Source: Tubulanus polymorphus (taxonomy: Eukaryota > Nemertea > Palaeonemertea > Tubulaniformes > Tubulanidae). Taken from it: a DNA stretch of 64,000 nucleotides. Under the pieces are notes generated by a model, which worked only from the letters and a program-made list of their open reading frames with translations, was not told where the DNA came from and did no database searches. Shown here piece by piece: positions 37,253 through 48,291 of this stretch. Where the stretch lies: the NCBI RefSeq assembly GCF_964204645.1, contig NC_134034.1, forward strand, positions 1,424,001-1,488,000. Direction: 5' to 3'. The position numbers were made by a program, and so were the translations under genes. How positions within the stretch are numbered: position 1 is the stretch's first letter; each line of letters begins with the position of its first letter.

Positions 37253-37519
37253 GTGATATTAGCCACGATCACTAGCCCGATCAGGCTCGGGCCAAATTTG
37301 GTAATTAGAGAACGCATTCACACGTAAACCATTCACTCGGTACTAAACAATGCTCAAACAAAGCTGAGTGGATCATTTCCGGTGCCAGTTGCAATTCAAA
37401 CGCAATCATTTGTCTGGTGCTTAAATTTGGCTCGGGCCTAACAGGCTCGGGCCCATTTGGCACCCGTGTGAACAGTTGTTCCGGGCCAAATTTGCACGTG
37501 TGATCGCGGCTATTATCAC
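37253..37519. mobile_element. candidate MITE (267 bp) upstream of the MATE gene
   Basis: The termini GTGATATTAGCCACGATCAC and GTGATCGCGGCTATTATCAC are inverted repeats matching at 18 of 20 positions. Inside, GGCTCGGGCC words occur three times. It lies about 500 bp before the preferred MATE start codon. No clear target duplication. Confidence 0.55.
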
Positions 37520-37764
37520 GAGCTTTCACTTCATTCAGGGATGAACCTTTTAAACAGCCGCTATATGCTCGCAATACTCATTTTTTTTATGCTAATCGAT
37601 ATTAGTATATATTAGGATAGATTTCAGCGATCTCAAATCCCTTTCAATATGACGCACGCCTTGCATTTCATTCAACATCTATAACGATTTAGATACGTTT
37701 ATCGTTGAGCCGCGTGGGCTCAGTTGCACTTTCAGCAGCTGAAATTCAATTCTCGTTCAACTGG

Positions 37765-37779
37765 GCGGTTTTTTCTCAG
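37765..37779 (+). promoter_or_regulatory. candidate 3' splice acceptor upstream of MATE coding region
   Basis: A pyrimidine run ending in TCTCAG sits about 240 bases before the preferred start codon. If used, the MATE mRNA would have an upstream, possibly non-coding, exon. This is sequence resemblance only. Confidence 0.25.
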
Positions 37780-38016
37780 TCCACCCGAAGATCTGTCATG
37801 ACTCGCGTGTTAAAAGGCTATACAAATTTACGTATCGTTAATCGCCTGGTTACCGTCGATCTAATCTGGGTTTATATACCTGTTGGTCGCTCGCGTATGA
37901 AATCGCAACCTGTTCGTATTGTAGTGAGCCTATACGGTCGTCGTTTGGTGTCGATTCCGCCGAATTCGGGAGAGAATAACACATTTTGCCGCAACATCGA
38001 GCGACGGCAAGTAGAA

Positions 38017-39468
38017 ATGAAATCACTTCCGGATTGGTTACGCGAGGAATTGCGGTTCTTTTTCGTGACGTCGTGGCCGATATTGACTGTTCCGATTCTG
38101 ACCCAGTTGCCCTACTTGATTTGTACGATCATCGTCGCGCAATCGAATCTGATCTCGCAAGCCGCCTTCTCTCTGATAGACACGCTTAACGGACCCATAT
38201 ACTCGGCTGGTATAGGCATGGCGATGGGTATCGAAGGACTATTCTCGCAAGCTTTCGGCGCCAAAAACTATCATTATTTACGGTTGTTGCTACAGAGAGG
38301 TTTGTTGATACTGATTTGTAGCGGTTTGTTGTTGATGCCGCTAAATTTCACAGCCGACAAAATATTCATACTTCTCGGACAAAATGCAACCGTCGCAGAG
38401 GAAGCTGGAAAGATGCTGATGGTGCTGTCGCCCGATAACATCTTTTTGTTTGCGTTGAACGTTTTTTCGCGTTTTCTAATGTGTCAGGATATTGTTTTAC
38501 CGGTGGTTATTGTAGCACTATTCAACAACGCTCTCATCGCGGTAATCTGTTACGTCACTGTGATTGTCCTACGTTTCGCCAGTCTAGGGGCGGCCGTCGC
38601 TTTACTTGTGTACTTTTTCATCGGCGCAGTTTTCATGGCTATTGCATCATCCGTGTTTAACAAAGACACTGTCGCGATATACAGAATTAATACGGATATA
38701 TTTAAGAATCTATGGGACGTCGCTAGTATGGCTCTCGGCTCAGCAGTATCGGTAATGTGTAGTTCAATAGCTCTTACAGTAGGTATCATTTTGACCGGTA
38801 CTTTTGGAGTGGTCGAACTTGTAACATTGAGCGTCTCGTTGCAAGTAATTTACATCAACCTGAATATATATTTTGGTATAGCGGAAGCGTGTTGTATGAG
38901 AGTCGGTTTCCTGTTATCGTCCAGGGACGGTCCCGCGGCCAAACGAGCTTTGTTCTTGTATCAGGGTATTTCGATGATAGTCGCTGTAGTTATCGGTGTT
39001 TTAATCTGTTCGCTTCACGTTGTTTTAGCTCGCGGACTCGCTAGCGATAGTTCGGTCGAAACCAAACTGAAATTCATGTTACCGTACGTCGGGTCAACTT
39101 TGCCGCTTTTCGCTGTAGATGTGATATTCAATGCCGCAATTCGAGGATGCGCTAAAATAGCCATAATAACTAACACGTCTTTCGTAACTTTAACAATAGG
39201 AACATCGTTAGGATTGATTCTGTTATATTTTACACAGTTAGGTGCTATTAGTGTGATAATAGGATACCAGAGTATGAGCGTTCTAAATGCGTTAGTATTC
39301 GTACCGTACGCCTTATTCGTTCTAGATTGGGACGAACAATCCGGACTAGCGCGCCAAAGAACCGCCGACGATCTGAAGTTGATCCGAGACGGAATCGAAA
39401 ATGGAGAATTGGACTACAGTACGTTCGAGTTAACAAAAAGCGCCACCTTGAGACAAGACTCGACATAA
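38017..39468 (+). CDS. MATE/SLC47-type multidrug and toxin extrusion transporter, divergent
   Basis: This 483-residue polytopic membrane protein is predicted to be a cation- or proton-coupled exporter of organic compounds. It starts MKSLPDWLREELRF, the usual amphipathic lead-in to helix 1 of animal MATE proteins. Family landmarks follow in order: GLFSQAFGAKN then LLLQRG (after TM2), CQDIVLPVV, TGTFGVVEL (TM7-8), MRVGFLLSS, AAIRGCAK (TM10-11) and a final LDW after about 12 helices. The extra C-terminal helix of mammalian MATE1 is absent. The whole domain is read without an intron. By eye, the positions matching the cation-binding glutamates of mammalian MATE1 (E273, E278, E300, E389) are non-acidic here, so the substrate cannot be inferred. 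The frame is open upstream to a TAG at 37690. Earlier ATGs at 37798 and 37897 are possible, but residues encoded there match nothing I know, and a pyrimidine-rich AG at 37779 could be a splice acceptor. The start at 38017 was chosen by homology. Confidence 0.85.
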   Translation: MKSLPDWLREELRFFFVTSWPILTVPILTQLPYLICTIIVAQSNLISQAAFSLIDTLNGPIYSAGIGMAMGIEGLFSQAFGAKNYHYLRLLLQRGLLILICSGLLLMPLNFTADKIFILLGQNATVAEEAGKMLMVLSPDNIFLFALNVFSRFLMCQDIVLPVVIVALFNNALIAVICYVTVIVLRFASLGAAVALLVYFFIGAVFMAIASSVFNKDTVAIYRINTDIFKNLWDVASMALGSAVSVMCSSIALTVGIILTGTFGVVELVTLSVSLQVIYINLNIYFGIAEACCMRVGFLLSSRDGPAAKRALFLYQGISMIVAVVIGVLICSLHVVLARGLASDSSVETKLKFMLPYVGSTLPLFAVDVIFNAAIRGCAKIAIITNTSFVTLTIGTSLGLILLYFTQLGAISVIIGYQSMSVLNALVFVPYALFVLDWDEQSGLARQRTADDLKLIRDGIENGELDYSTFELTKSATLRQDST

Positions 39469-39480
39469 CTAATTGAAAAT

Positions 39481-39486
39481 AATAAA
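39481..39486 (+). promoter_or_regulatory. poly(A) signal of the MATE gene
   Basis: AATAAA lies 13 bases after the TAA stop of the transporter. It is followed by a GT-containing stretch, which fits a very short 3' UTR. The match is exact; use in vivo is inferred. Confidence 0.55.
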
Positions 39487-39489
39487 ACA

Positions 39490-40035
39490 GAAAAATGTGT
39501 AATGACCAAGGTATCTGTTCGACTTCTAATGCGCAGTTTCTACGTGTATCGTGTCTCGGTTTCGATAATTTATTCTCGTAAAAGATAAATTTCTCCATTT
39601 TTCCAAACAGAAATGACAGTTTTGATGTTCATATTTCACCGCTTTACCCACGTTTCATTACGCGTGATGCAAAGCCTACGACATCTGTTCCAACCTATTG
39701 AGGTTAATCTTATTTATGACTTTTATTGAACATATGAACATTAATAAAATTGTCACATCATCAAGTTTTTCTATTCAATCAGTCATACTTTCCATTCAGC
39801 CCGTGCAGGCATTCAGAGTTTTTCGAGGTGCCTTTTTATCTATTGGAAACCTTTCAGATCGCGTATCAGACTTCCAGTTTTCCTTAGACTTGCAATTATT
39901 TTCTAGGGTGAGTGACCGCTATATCCAACCTCCTATAGCCTTCGCTCTCTTAGCTCGCTTGGTTGCTCGAATCGCAATCGACGCGTCAGCTGACTGTCCG
40001 ATTTTAGAAGGCAGTTACAAAACTTGTATCGCTCC
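39490..40035. other. no recognisable feature
   Basis: Sequence downstream of the MATE gene. An open frame at 39698-40042 (+) has no homology I recognise. Confidence 0.4.
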
Positions 40036-40039
40036 TGTC

Positions 40040-40200
40040 TAGATAAGATAAGATAAGATAAGATATTTATTTCACTCCAACCATAAGAGTGGTATCGTGG
40101 AGGCAAGATTGAATACAAAATATGAAATATAATAATCTACAAAACGTGAACAGAATTATATACATATATACAAAACAAGATAGGAATTAACAAAATTTAA
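40040..40200 (-). mobile_element. LINE 3' tail with (ATCTT)n, minus strand
   Basis: Read on the minus strand, GCCTCCACGATACCACTC and GGTTGGAGTGAAATAAATA are followed by repeated ATCTT. This matches the 3' end of the LINE remnant at 5.2 kb. Confidence 0.6.
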
Positions 40201-40236
40201 AGCTGCTGCACACTAGCGACACCTATTAACGCAGTT
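40201..40236 (+). repeat. fragment of the 77-bp family
   Basis: TGCACACTAGCGACACCT joins directly to the LINE tail. Confidence 0.7.
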
Positions 40237-40435
40237 AGCATTTACTGGGTTCTCGTTAAAATGTAAAGGAAATTGAAACCGCGGTGAAAGGGAGATCGGG
40301 ATGGTTGAAGGAACCTTTTCCTCATTTCCCCTGATCTGAATAATCGTTATATCACCTGAGACAAGTTTTCTTCATTTCATCTGCAACGAACGTGTTTTCA
40401 TTTCAAGGGGAGAAGAAAATACCGACGCGCAGTTC

Positions 40436-40480
40436 GCGCACACACGCACACACACGCGCACGCACACGCACACACGCGAA
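40436..40480. repeat. (CACACG)n microsatellite
   Basis: Alternating CACA and CGCA words over ~45 bp, a Z-DNA-type purine/pyrimidine alternation. Confidence 0.85.
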
Positions 40481-40721
40481 TAGAGCTAGCTGAGATGAGC
40501 GAAATGAGACTCGTTGAATCGGGCCAAGTAGACGCTGATTGCCGCACACAGAAAACACTTCGAAATACCATTAATCTTCGGTAAATCGTAGCTCGATCCT
40601 GGCAACCTCCTCTCCTCTCGTCTGTGGAGAATACGTCAATCATCATTCAAACCAATAAACAATCGTATAACAACAACAACATGTGTTAAACCGATCGATA
40701 ATTCGGCTGTCGGAAAAACAG

Positions 40722-40926
40722 TTCTCTCCCTCTCCCTGTCTCTCTCCCTCTCCTGGCTCTCCCTCTCCTGGCTCTCCTGGTTCTCCCTCTCCTGGCTCTC
40801 CCTCTCCCTCTCCTGGCTCTCCCTCTCCCTCTCCTGGCTCTCCCTCTCCCTCTCCTGGCTCTCCCTCTCCCTCTCCTGGCTCTCCCTCTCCCTCTCCTGG
40901 CTCTCCCTCTCCCTCTCCCTCTCCGA
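40722..40926. repeat. ~24-bp CT-rich minisatellite
   Basis: CTCCCTCTCCCTCTCCTGG units repeat about eight times. Ser/Pro frames here are artefacts. Confidence 0.95.
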
Positions 40927-41340
40927 CTGGTGGAGATGGTCTTTACGGGCTACACCAGAAATATCTATATAAAAAAAACTGAACGTCTTATCGGCCCAAT
41001 TCCGCAACGTTGTATTCTAAGGCCACGTTGTTTACACCGCGGTCGGGAAATCATGTTTATAACACGAGAATCGTCGCGGCAGCAAAAGAAATAAAAGTAC
41101 GGCGGGGAATCTTTGCGGCTGAGAACAGAAAGAGTCGAGTAAAGGTCTGAAGTTTGAATGTTTCGTTGTGATTAATGATCAAATCGCACCGGTACCCGAG
41201 GTTGTAATACTATTAGATACGCACGGAGTAAACATCGCTGATGTTTGACTTCGTGTCGACTTCAGCTGCAACCGAAGTGTACCCAGGTAAACCTGAGCAC
41301 GCGTTTTAGGGAACACACATCCACAGATGCCGAATATCCA

Positions 41341-41550
41341 CCACCAGATGTCGTAACGAGCAGTCGGTCTTAAGCTAAAAAAACGTTTGTTATGTTTTTA
41401 TGATATTTCTGTCAATCTTTTTTTTTTGATTGATTATAAATACTCATTTTCCTCCATGTACCTTGGAAATGGTAACTCCGGAGAAACCGAATTCCGCCAC
41501 CAGATGGCGTAACGAGCAGTCGGTCTTAAGCTAAATAACGTTTGTTGTGG
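41341..41550 (+). repeat. 156-bp duplication bearing a CTCF-like word and LINE 3' tail
   Basis: CCACCAGATGTCGTAACGAG then GCAGTCGGTCTTAAGCTAA occur at 41341 and, with GG for GT, at 41497. Between them sits CCTCCATGTACCTTGGAAAT, related to the LINE tail at 5.28 kb. Confidence 0.7.
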
Positions 41551-41721
41551 TTTAAGATGATATCATTTCCTGTTCTTACGATCTCTATTTTCCCTCCAAA
41601 CACGGCATTATTCATTCGACCATTGTTCATAGGCCGCGGTCCGGTCGTCGGGATAAACTTAATCTTGTTGGAAACTAAAACGAAATTTAATTTATTCAAT
41701 GGTTTTTTGAACAAAAGTAAT

Positions 41722-41793
41722 CTCCCCGGCCGGGAATCGAACCCGGGTCTCGCACGTGACAGGCGCGGATACTCACCACTATACTACCGAGGA
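41722..41793 (-). tRNA. tRNA-Asp (anticodon GUC)
   Basis: The reverse complement is identical over all 72 nt to the tRNA-Asp at 15996-16067, while the flanks differ. On the minus strand a TTTT run about five bases past the discriminator can act as the pol III terminator. All arms pair and the anticodon is GTC. Confidence 0.95.
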
Positions 41794-41799
41794 CCGTTG

Positions 41800-44210
41800 G
41801 GCAAGAAGTTCATTCTTTAGCTATTAATCGTTGGCGACTTCGGCCAGGGCTTGTGGGAACTAATAACCGAACGCACGGGTTCGGTCTCAACGCGTTCGGC
41901 GCTCGATCGTGCGGTCGGCCATTTCCGGACTATAGTTCCGACTAACTGATATAGATATATTCGATTTCACTTTGTTCGCAAATAGTGGACTAGCTCTGAT
42001 AACTGAAGTTCGCCCTCTGTATCAGGGATTAGACCTCGCCGTCTAACTTGGACGTTCGGTTGTGGTCACCTGGGACTTTTGACTAACCTAATTTGGGATA
42101 GAAACGAAATCATTATATCGATGTCTTGATGGTGATCCTTGACATTTTCAACCAACCTAGTGATTAGCTTGACCAGTTATTTTGTTATCTTGGAGAATAG
42201 CCCCGCCCCTGCCCTGCCTCCCTAGGTACGTCGACCATACTACACTCGAAATGTAGTCATTAAACTAATTATCGTCGCTAGGCGGCGCTTTATCTAAAAA
42301 GATGATTGATGAGATTTGTGTAGTTCGCGCAGCGCGGATTGCTCCATTCCACCGAGTCCGATACGTAGTCCGTAGAGTAATCACGGCAACCAGTCCAACT
42401 ATTACGGTACGTCGACTCGGCGGGTCCCCGGGCGGATATCTATCAATTAAGACAAAAAAACCAATGAAATACGAAAACAACAAACTGTCGATATTGGTAA
42501 ATGTATTATCGCAACAGACGTAAAAATGACGTCGACTATGGCATGCGAGCAAGACGATTGATAGCACTCTCGGGTTCAGTGAGAACCAACTGATAGCAGC
42601 AGCTGCAGCGTTTCACACCCGTGTCTGATAAACTGATTCTTATTTATTGTTTTGAAGTTTGAATGCTTTTAATTTCTCCATTTCTCTGTTTATCGAGTTT
42701 TCCATAAGGGGGGGGGTACATTGCGCACGCGAACTTTAAAGTTAGTTTTGTTTTGTGGGTGATACTTGTAAGAGTGAGAGCCTTTGGGCTTTGCTGGACC
42801 AGCACTGTGTGTCGTGTAACTAACAGATAATCAATGCAAGATTGTTGGACCTTCTGGACCAACAGAGATCCAATAAGTCTATTGGGGTAAAGTCTTTATT
42901 CTATTGGTTTTAGTTTTTCTTCTTTCGTTTCTTGTTTGAGGTGGACATTGCTACCAAGTCCGTCCTCGGATCCCCGGGGATTCCCCAGTCCTCTATAGTC
43001 GCCTCTGCGAATCGACTAGAACTTTACAAAATTACTTACAAAAGTATCTGTGGATTCATTGATCCCAGCGTTGTGAGTCTGGAAATGTAAGCCTACCGTG
43101 GAGCTGAGTTCAATGACTCTTATCTCTCAAAAAGTTTTTTTTCTTTCAAATATCTAATAGCTCTCAGTTTTTGCTGATAAAAAATTCCGAATTTCCAATC
43201 TCGGAATCTCTGTCGGCGACGTGTAGGAAGTTTCAGCATCGCCCCATAAAACAGAACGCTAACTGTTACTGGCGCTGTAACGAGCGCGTTTCGCTAATTC
43301 GAAGTTAATGCCGCATTTACGTGTTCGAAATGAAACGACGAAAATTAACTCCGAAATTCCTCCTTAACATCGCCTGGGACCTCGTTATAAAATAATTATA
43401 CCTTGTTACTAGTTTGATCGATAGAGCTTTAAAGATTGAAGGTGCCTCTCTCGTCTAAATGGTGTCAATCCCCTTAGAAATAAAACATTTAACGGGCAAT
43501 ATTCTCGTTTCTTGTATTCAAATTTTTACAAACGGTCGTATTTAACATCACGAAAACATCATCAAAGGTAACGTATATGAAATTCGAATCCCGGACGACC
43601 GTTAAACGGGAATTAACGGCTCTTATTGTCGTTTCGGTCTCCGGGGCGACTGTTGTCGTTTCGCTTATCGCGCGGGGAACGACGGGACTATTTGAAATTT
43701 AAATGACGAACGTTTGTTAACGACGAGTTTGGCGCAGTTAAAACGATCTTCTGCGAAGAGCGAGTGGAATGTTTTTCCCAGATGACTGTATACAGCTCGA
43801 ATGTGTTACCGAAGACACGTCTGCGCTAATCTCGGAAATTCCGGCTCCACGTTCATTAACGAAGGCGCAGTTCTAACAAAATGGCGATTATTTCGAGTCT
43901 GGAATCTTAATGATTTCTGCACTGTCCCCGATCCTGATCTCTGCAGTACATATATACAATGAATATATTGTGCTCTCATTAGAAGGTCGACAGTGGGCGG
44001 TACGTGCCATTCCGGAATGGAAATTAACTCCATTCAATTAACAGGTGCGTTGGAAGCATTTTTGATTGCCGCGGCCAAATACCGATTTTGGACAGGTTCT
44101 AAATATTGCCGCGGCGAATTTACTTAATTTCTTCAAAAACGTGGTATTCAAAGAACAAAAAACGTCATTCAGTAAATCATTGCACCTGCGAAGAATCCCT
44201 CTATTTCACA
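41800..44210. other. no supportable gene
   Basis: About 2.4 kb of mixed sequence. It contains a G9 run near 42710 and repeated GGACC/TTGG words at 42780-42880. Open frames are short, overlapping and without homology. Confidence 0.35.
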
Positions 44211-44214
44211 TGCA

Positions 44215-45015
44215 GCTTTTGATGATGTCACGATGCGTTTATTGTAGGCGACCATCTTTGAAACGACCATGACCAAATAAATTTGATGATGCGGTCGATT
44301 TAAATATACCTACCGGTATTACTCGGTATATTTTTAGTGATAGGAGGCCTAATATAGGTGGAAATCTATTCTAGAAACTAGGTCTATAGATCAAACCATT
44401 AGATAGACTTTATTTAATGCTTATCAGTGTGAGATGTACAGCGGGGCGTCCATCTTTTTGGACGAGTCTATTGCGCAAAGGCACTGGTCGTTGATTTCTA
44501 AGTGTCTAGACAATTCGATGACGTCATAGGGGATATATGAAGACGGACAACATATTTTCTGTCTATAGTTAAATCACTAGGTAGACAATTTGATGATGTC
44601 ATAGGGAGATTTATTAAATTAGACAATTTTCTAGAAGTGTCTATGATCAAATAACTAGTAAACAATTTGATGATGTCATAGGGAGATTTATTAAGTTAGA
44701 CAATTTTCTAGAAGTGTCTATGATCAAATAACTAGTAAACAATTTGATGATGTCATAAGGGGATTTATGGAGGCAGACATCTTTTCTAGAAATGTCTATA
44801 GATCAAATCGCTAGTAAACAATTTGATGACGTCATAAGGGGATTTATGGAGGCAGACATCTTTTCTAGAAGTGTCTATAGATCAAATCGCTAGTAAACAA
44901 TTTGATGATGCCATAAGGGGATTTATGGAGGCAGACATCTTTTCTAGAAGTGTCTATAGATCAAATCACTAGTAAACAATTTGATGATGCCATAGGGGGA
45001 TTTATGCAGGCAGGG
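44215..45015 (+). repeat. 79-bp family array, longest copy
   Basis: About nine units. From 44590 they are highly regular (GGAGGCAGACATCTTTTCTA, TCTATAGATCAAATC), with adjacent near-identical units indicating recent local expansion. One has GATGACGTCATAAG. Confidence 0.95.
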
Positions 45016-45890
45016 CTTCCTTCTGGATGGCCCATGGCGCGCCGATGGTTTCTATTCCGCCAACACGCCGGGATCGTCTGTGCATCTGAAACTTATGCCA
45101 TCAGACCGATAAATAACTTCAAACGCTCTCGGGCTCCACGTGAATACCGCGTGTTCATTTCAATTATACGTGATAAAATATTACTCCAAAACCGTCCCTG
45201 GCACGTAATTACTTCGCCCGCTTAAGCGTGATTAATTACCGCATTGAACCGACAAAACCAGTCGCCGTCCCGTGCGGCAGTATTTCATTCTTGAAACTGA
45301 ATTTAAAAAAAAACTGCTCCGAACAATTTTCTATTTATCATATGGAAATTCGGGACCGCAGTCTGGTCTTATTCCGTCGGGTCGACTGGCGGTCCAACGA
45401 CCTTGTGCGTTGACGACGTGACCTTCGTGGCGAGGTGTCGTTAATTTCGAATCACATATATAAAATATATGTATAAATATAATCCGGGCTCGATCAAGCC
45501 GCGATCTCTCGGCGCTCGCTCGCGGCGGATAATTAGCTATTTGTTGCTTTTATTTATTGCCAGCTTTGTCAACAAACCAATTTAGCGCTACACCTTAATT
45601 TCTCGAGACTGCATACATCATCCGTCTTAGGTTTCAACGCCGCCCAAGCCGCCGCCGCCGCCGCCGACACCGGCGTGCGGCACGCACGTTTGTCATTGTG
45701 TTCAAAGTTGAATTGTTCCTCTCTCTCTCGCGCTCGCTTTCTTAATCCCGAGAAAAATAATAACATTGATGAATTTGACTGCGAGTCGAATGAATTATCG
45801 ATAGACCTTTCACTGCTCGTGGGCTCTCAATCACCTGCTCACTGTGTTCACCCGTTCATCCAGCTTCCGTCAGTCCTCTCCACTTACCCT
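45016..45890. other. no supportable gene; short (CCG)n
   Basis: A GCCGCCGCCGCCGCC run lies at ~45650. Open frames extending right run into the C/T tract and were not called. Confidence 0.4.
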
Positions 45891-45894
45891 ATCT

Positions 45895-46360
45895 CTTCTT
45901 GCCTCTCCCTTTGTCTCTCATCTCCCTTCTCTCCCGTATCTCCCTCTCTCATCCGATATAATCTCTCTTTTTTCTCTCCCCCTCGCCCTCTCCCCTCTCT
46001 CCTCCCTCCCACCATTTTTCCCTCTCTCTCCTCCATCCCTCCCTCCCTCCCTCTCTCTCCTCCCTCTCCCTTTACATCCATCCCCCTCTCTTCCTCTCCC
46101 TCTCTCTCCTCCCTCCCTCCCTCTCTCCTTCTCCCTCCCTCTACATCCATCCCCCTCTCTTCCTCTCCCTCTCTCTCCTTCCTCCCTTCCTCTCTCCTCC
46201 TCCTTCCCTCTACATCCACCCCCTCTCTTCCTCTCCCTCTCTCTCCTCCCCCTCCCTTCCTCTCTCCTTCTCCATCCCTCTACATCCATCCCCCTCTCTT
46301 CCTCTCCCTCCCCCTCTCTCCTTCTCCCTCCCCATACATCCCCCTCTCCCTCTCTATCCC
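45895..46360. repeat. polypyrimidine tract with ~60-bp internal period
   Basis: CCTCTACATCCATCCCCCTC recurs at about 46140, 46210 and 46280 between CTCTCTCC-rich blocks. Ser/Pro/Leu and Arg/Glu/Gly frames on both strands are artefacts. Confidence 0.95.
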
Positions 46361-46980
46361 CACTAAGAAATTGAGAAAGCATCAGGCATAAACTCTAGTT
46401 GACTTTGTTTTTGATACGAGTCGTCAATCTGCGTCACAAAATGCAACTAAACGACGAATTATTCCGAGATCGTGGTAAATATCAACCACGCCGAAATCCG
46501 TCGGGACTCGACGCCATCAGATATACTTTATCAACATTATCACTTATTATACGAATTACTATTCTCCGCATCGAGCGCGGTATATATAATATATACACAC
46601 CACCTGTTACTAGAGGGCGGTGTGGGCGAATATATTCTATTGATTAGACGCAGCCACGGCCGGGTCGTCGTCCGGGGATTAGTTCGGCGAATTTCTGATT
46701 TATGTACGCGCGTCACCTTCCAGCAGGTTTCCAGAGCTGTTTCTTTTCCTTCGAGAAGCGTCGAAACGATCGTAAATAATTGAGTTTTCATTCCGTAATA
46801 TTCCGGTTCGTATATCGCGGCTCCACACATACACACGCGGGAGATTAATCGCGCGGCTTAGATTCGGTTTTCTGTTGGTTCCGTAACCGCGTAGTTTAGC
46901 GAGGAGCAAAACGTAGTCTGTTTAATTTTTGTTGACGAAAAAAAATGGTTATGAATTTCGAAAGTATAATTTTGAATCCA
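46361..46980. other. no recognisable feature
   Basis: Open frames on both strands overlap and have no family resemblance. A TATATATAATATATA stretch lies near 46580. Confidence 0.4.
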
Positions 46981-46989
46981 GGCTCTGGG

Positions 46990-47440
46990 GCTGCAGTCAC
47001 CAGTCTGGGGTGTGGTACTGGTCATCAGTCTGGGGTGTGGTCACTGGTCATCAGTCTGGGGTGTGGTCACTGGTCATCAGTCTGGGGTGTGGTCACTGGT
47101 CATCAGTCTGGAGTGTGGTCACTGGTCATCAGTCTGGGGTGTGGTCACTGGTCATCAGTCTGGGGTGTGGTCACTGGTCATCAGTCTGGGGTGTGGTCAC
47201 TGGTCATCAGTCTGGAGTGTGGTCACTGGTCATCAGTCTGGGGTGTGGTCACTGGTCATCAGTCTGGGGTGTGGTCACTGGTCATCAGTCTGGGGTGTGG
47301 TCACTGGTCATCAGTCTGGGGTGTGGTCACCGGTGACCAGTCTGGGTTGTGGTGACCGGTGACCAGTCTGGGTTGTGGTGACCGGTGACCAGTCAGTGTG
47401 GTGACCGGCGACCCGTCCGGTATGGTGACACCCTCCAGAT
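46990..47440. repeat. 26-bp minisatellite, ~16 copies
   Basis: CTGGTCATCAGTCTGGGGTG plus TGGTCA, nearly perfect from 47020 to 47330, then drifting to GACCGGTGACCAGTCTGGGT. As 26 is not a multiple of three and no frame contains a stop, all three plus frames are open. Confidence 0.97.
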
Positions 47441-48291
47441 TTACCAATAGAGTCTTCCATCAAGTTCAGAAAAGCTGACAATCATTTTCTCGAATTTCAA
47501 AAATAGCGACAGGTAAGTCGAGTTTTGAAAATCGTTGCGAATAAGTAGGCGTGGCCTCGGGGCTGTATAAATGTCAATCAAACCGCAGCCGACGACGGCG
47601 CCCACAAAACGAAAACTTTACACACGCGAACACACGAAACGTCGTTTCGCCGTTCTGAACGTACAACTTGAACGGCTTCGCGGAAAAGTCGGTCTTTGAT
47701 TGAAATTGCTAGTGAAATTATGCTCAATTAGAAAATTCGCGGCTGCCGTCGACATCAAAAGAACCCCACGAAACACACTCCCTCGTCGAAGTTACATCTC
47801 GCGGAACTCGGCAGTTTTTATAGTTTACCCCAGGCGCCCGGACCAAACGACTCTGTCTGAATATACATGACTCCGCCGCGTAACGCGACAAGCAATTCAT
47901 TTGCAAACGAAATAGAAAAAAAAAGATGTTAGATTTGTTCCGGGTGAGGCTTTTTTTTTCGTTGTTTTATCGCACGGAAAACCATCGAGTTTGCGATAAT
48001 TTAGTTTTCGGTCCTGATTCGCCGGAATTGGCCAGAAAAAAATTGACGGTTGATACAGATATTTTTTTTAACAGTGAGAATGAACTGAATCGTAAATTCC
48101 GCGCAATATGGTGCAGAAATTACTACTTGGTGAAAAGGTTACTCCGATGATGGTCGGCTCCGAACTAGTTTTTCATTATAAAATTTTTTTATGGCGTTTC
48201 CCAAATAAGGCACAAAATGAATGTCGATGAAGGACTATCCCGATGAAGGGTGGCTCCAGACTTTTCCTCTAGAAAAAACTATACATACTAA

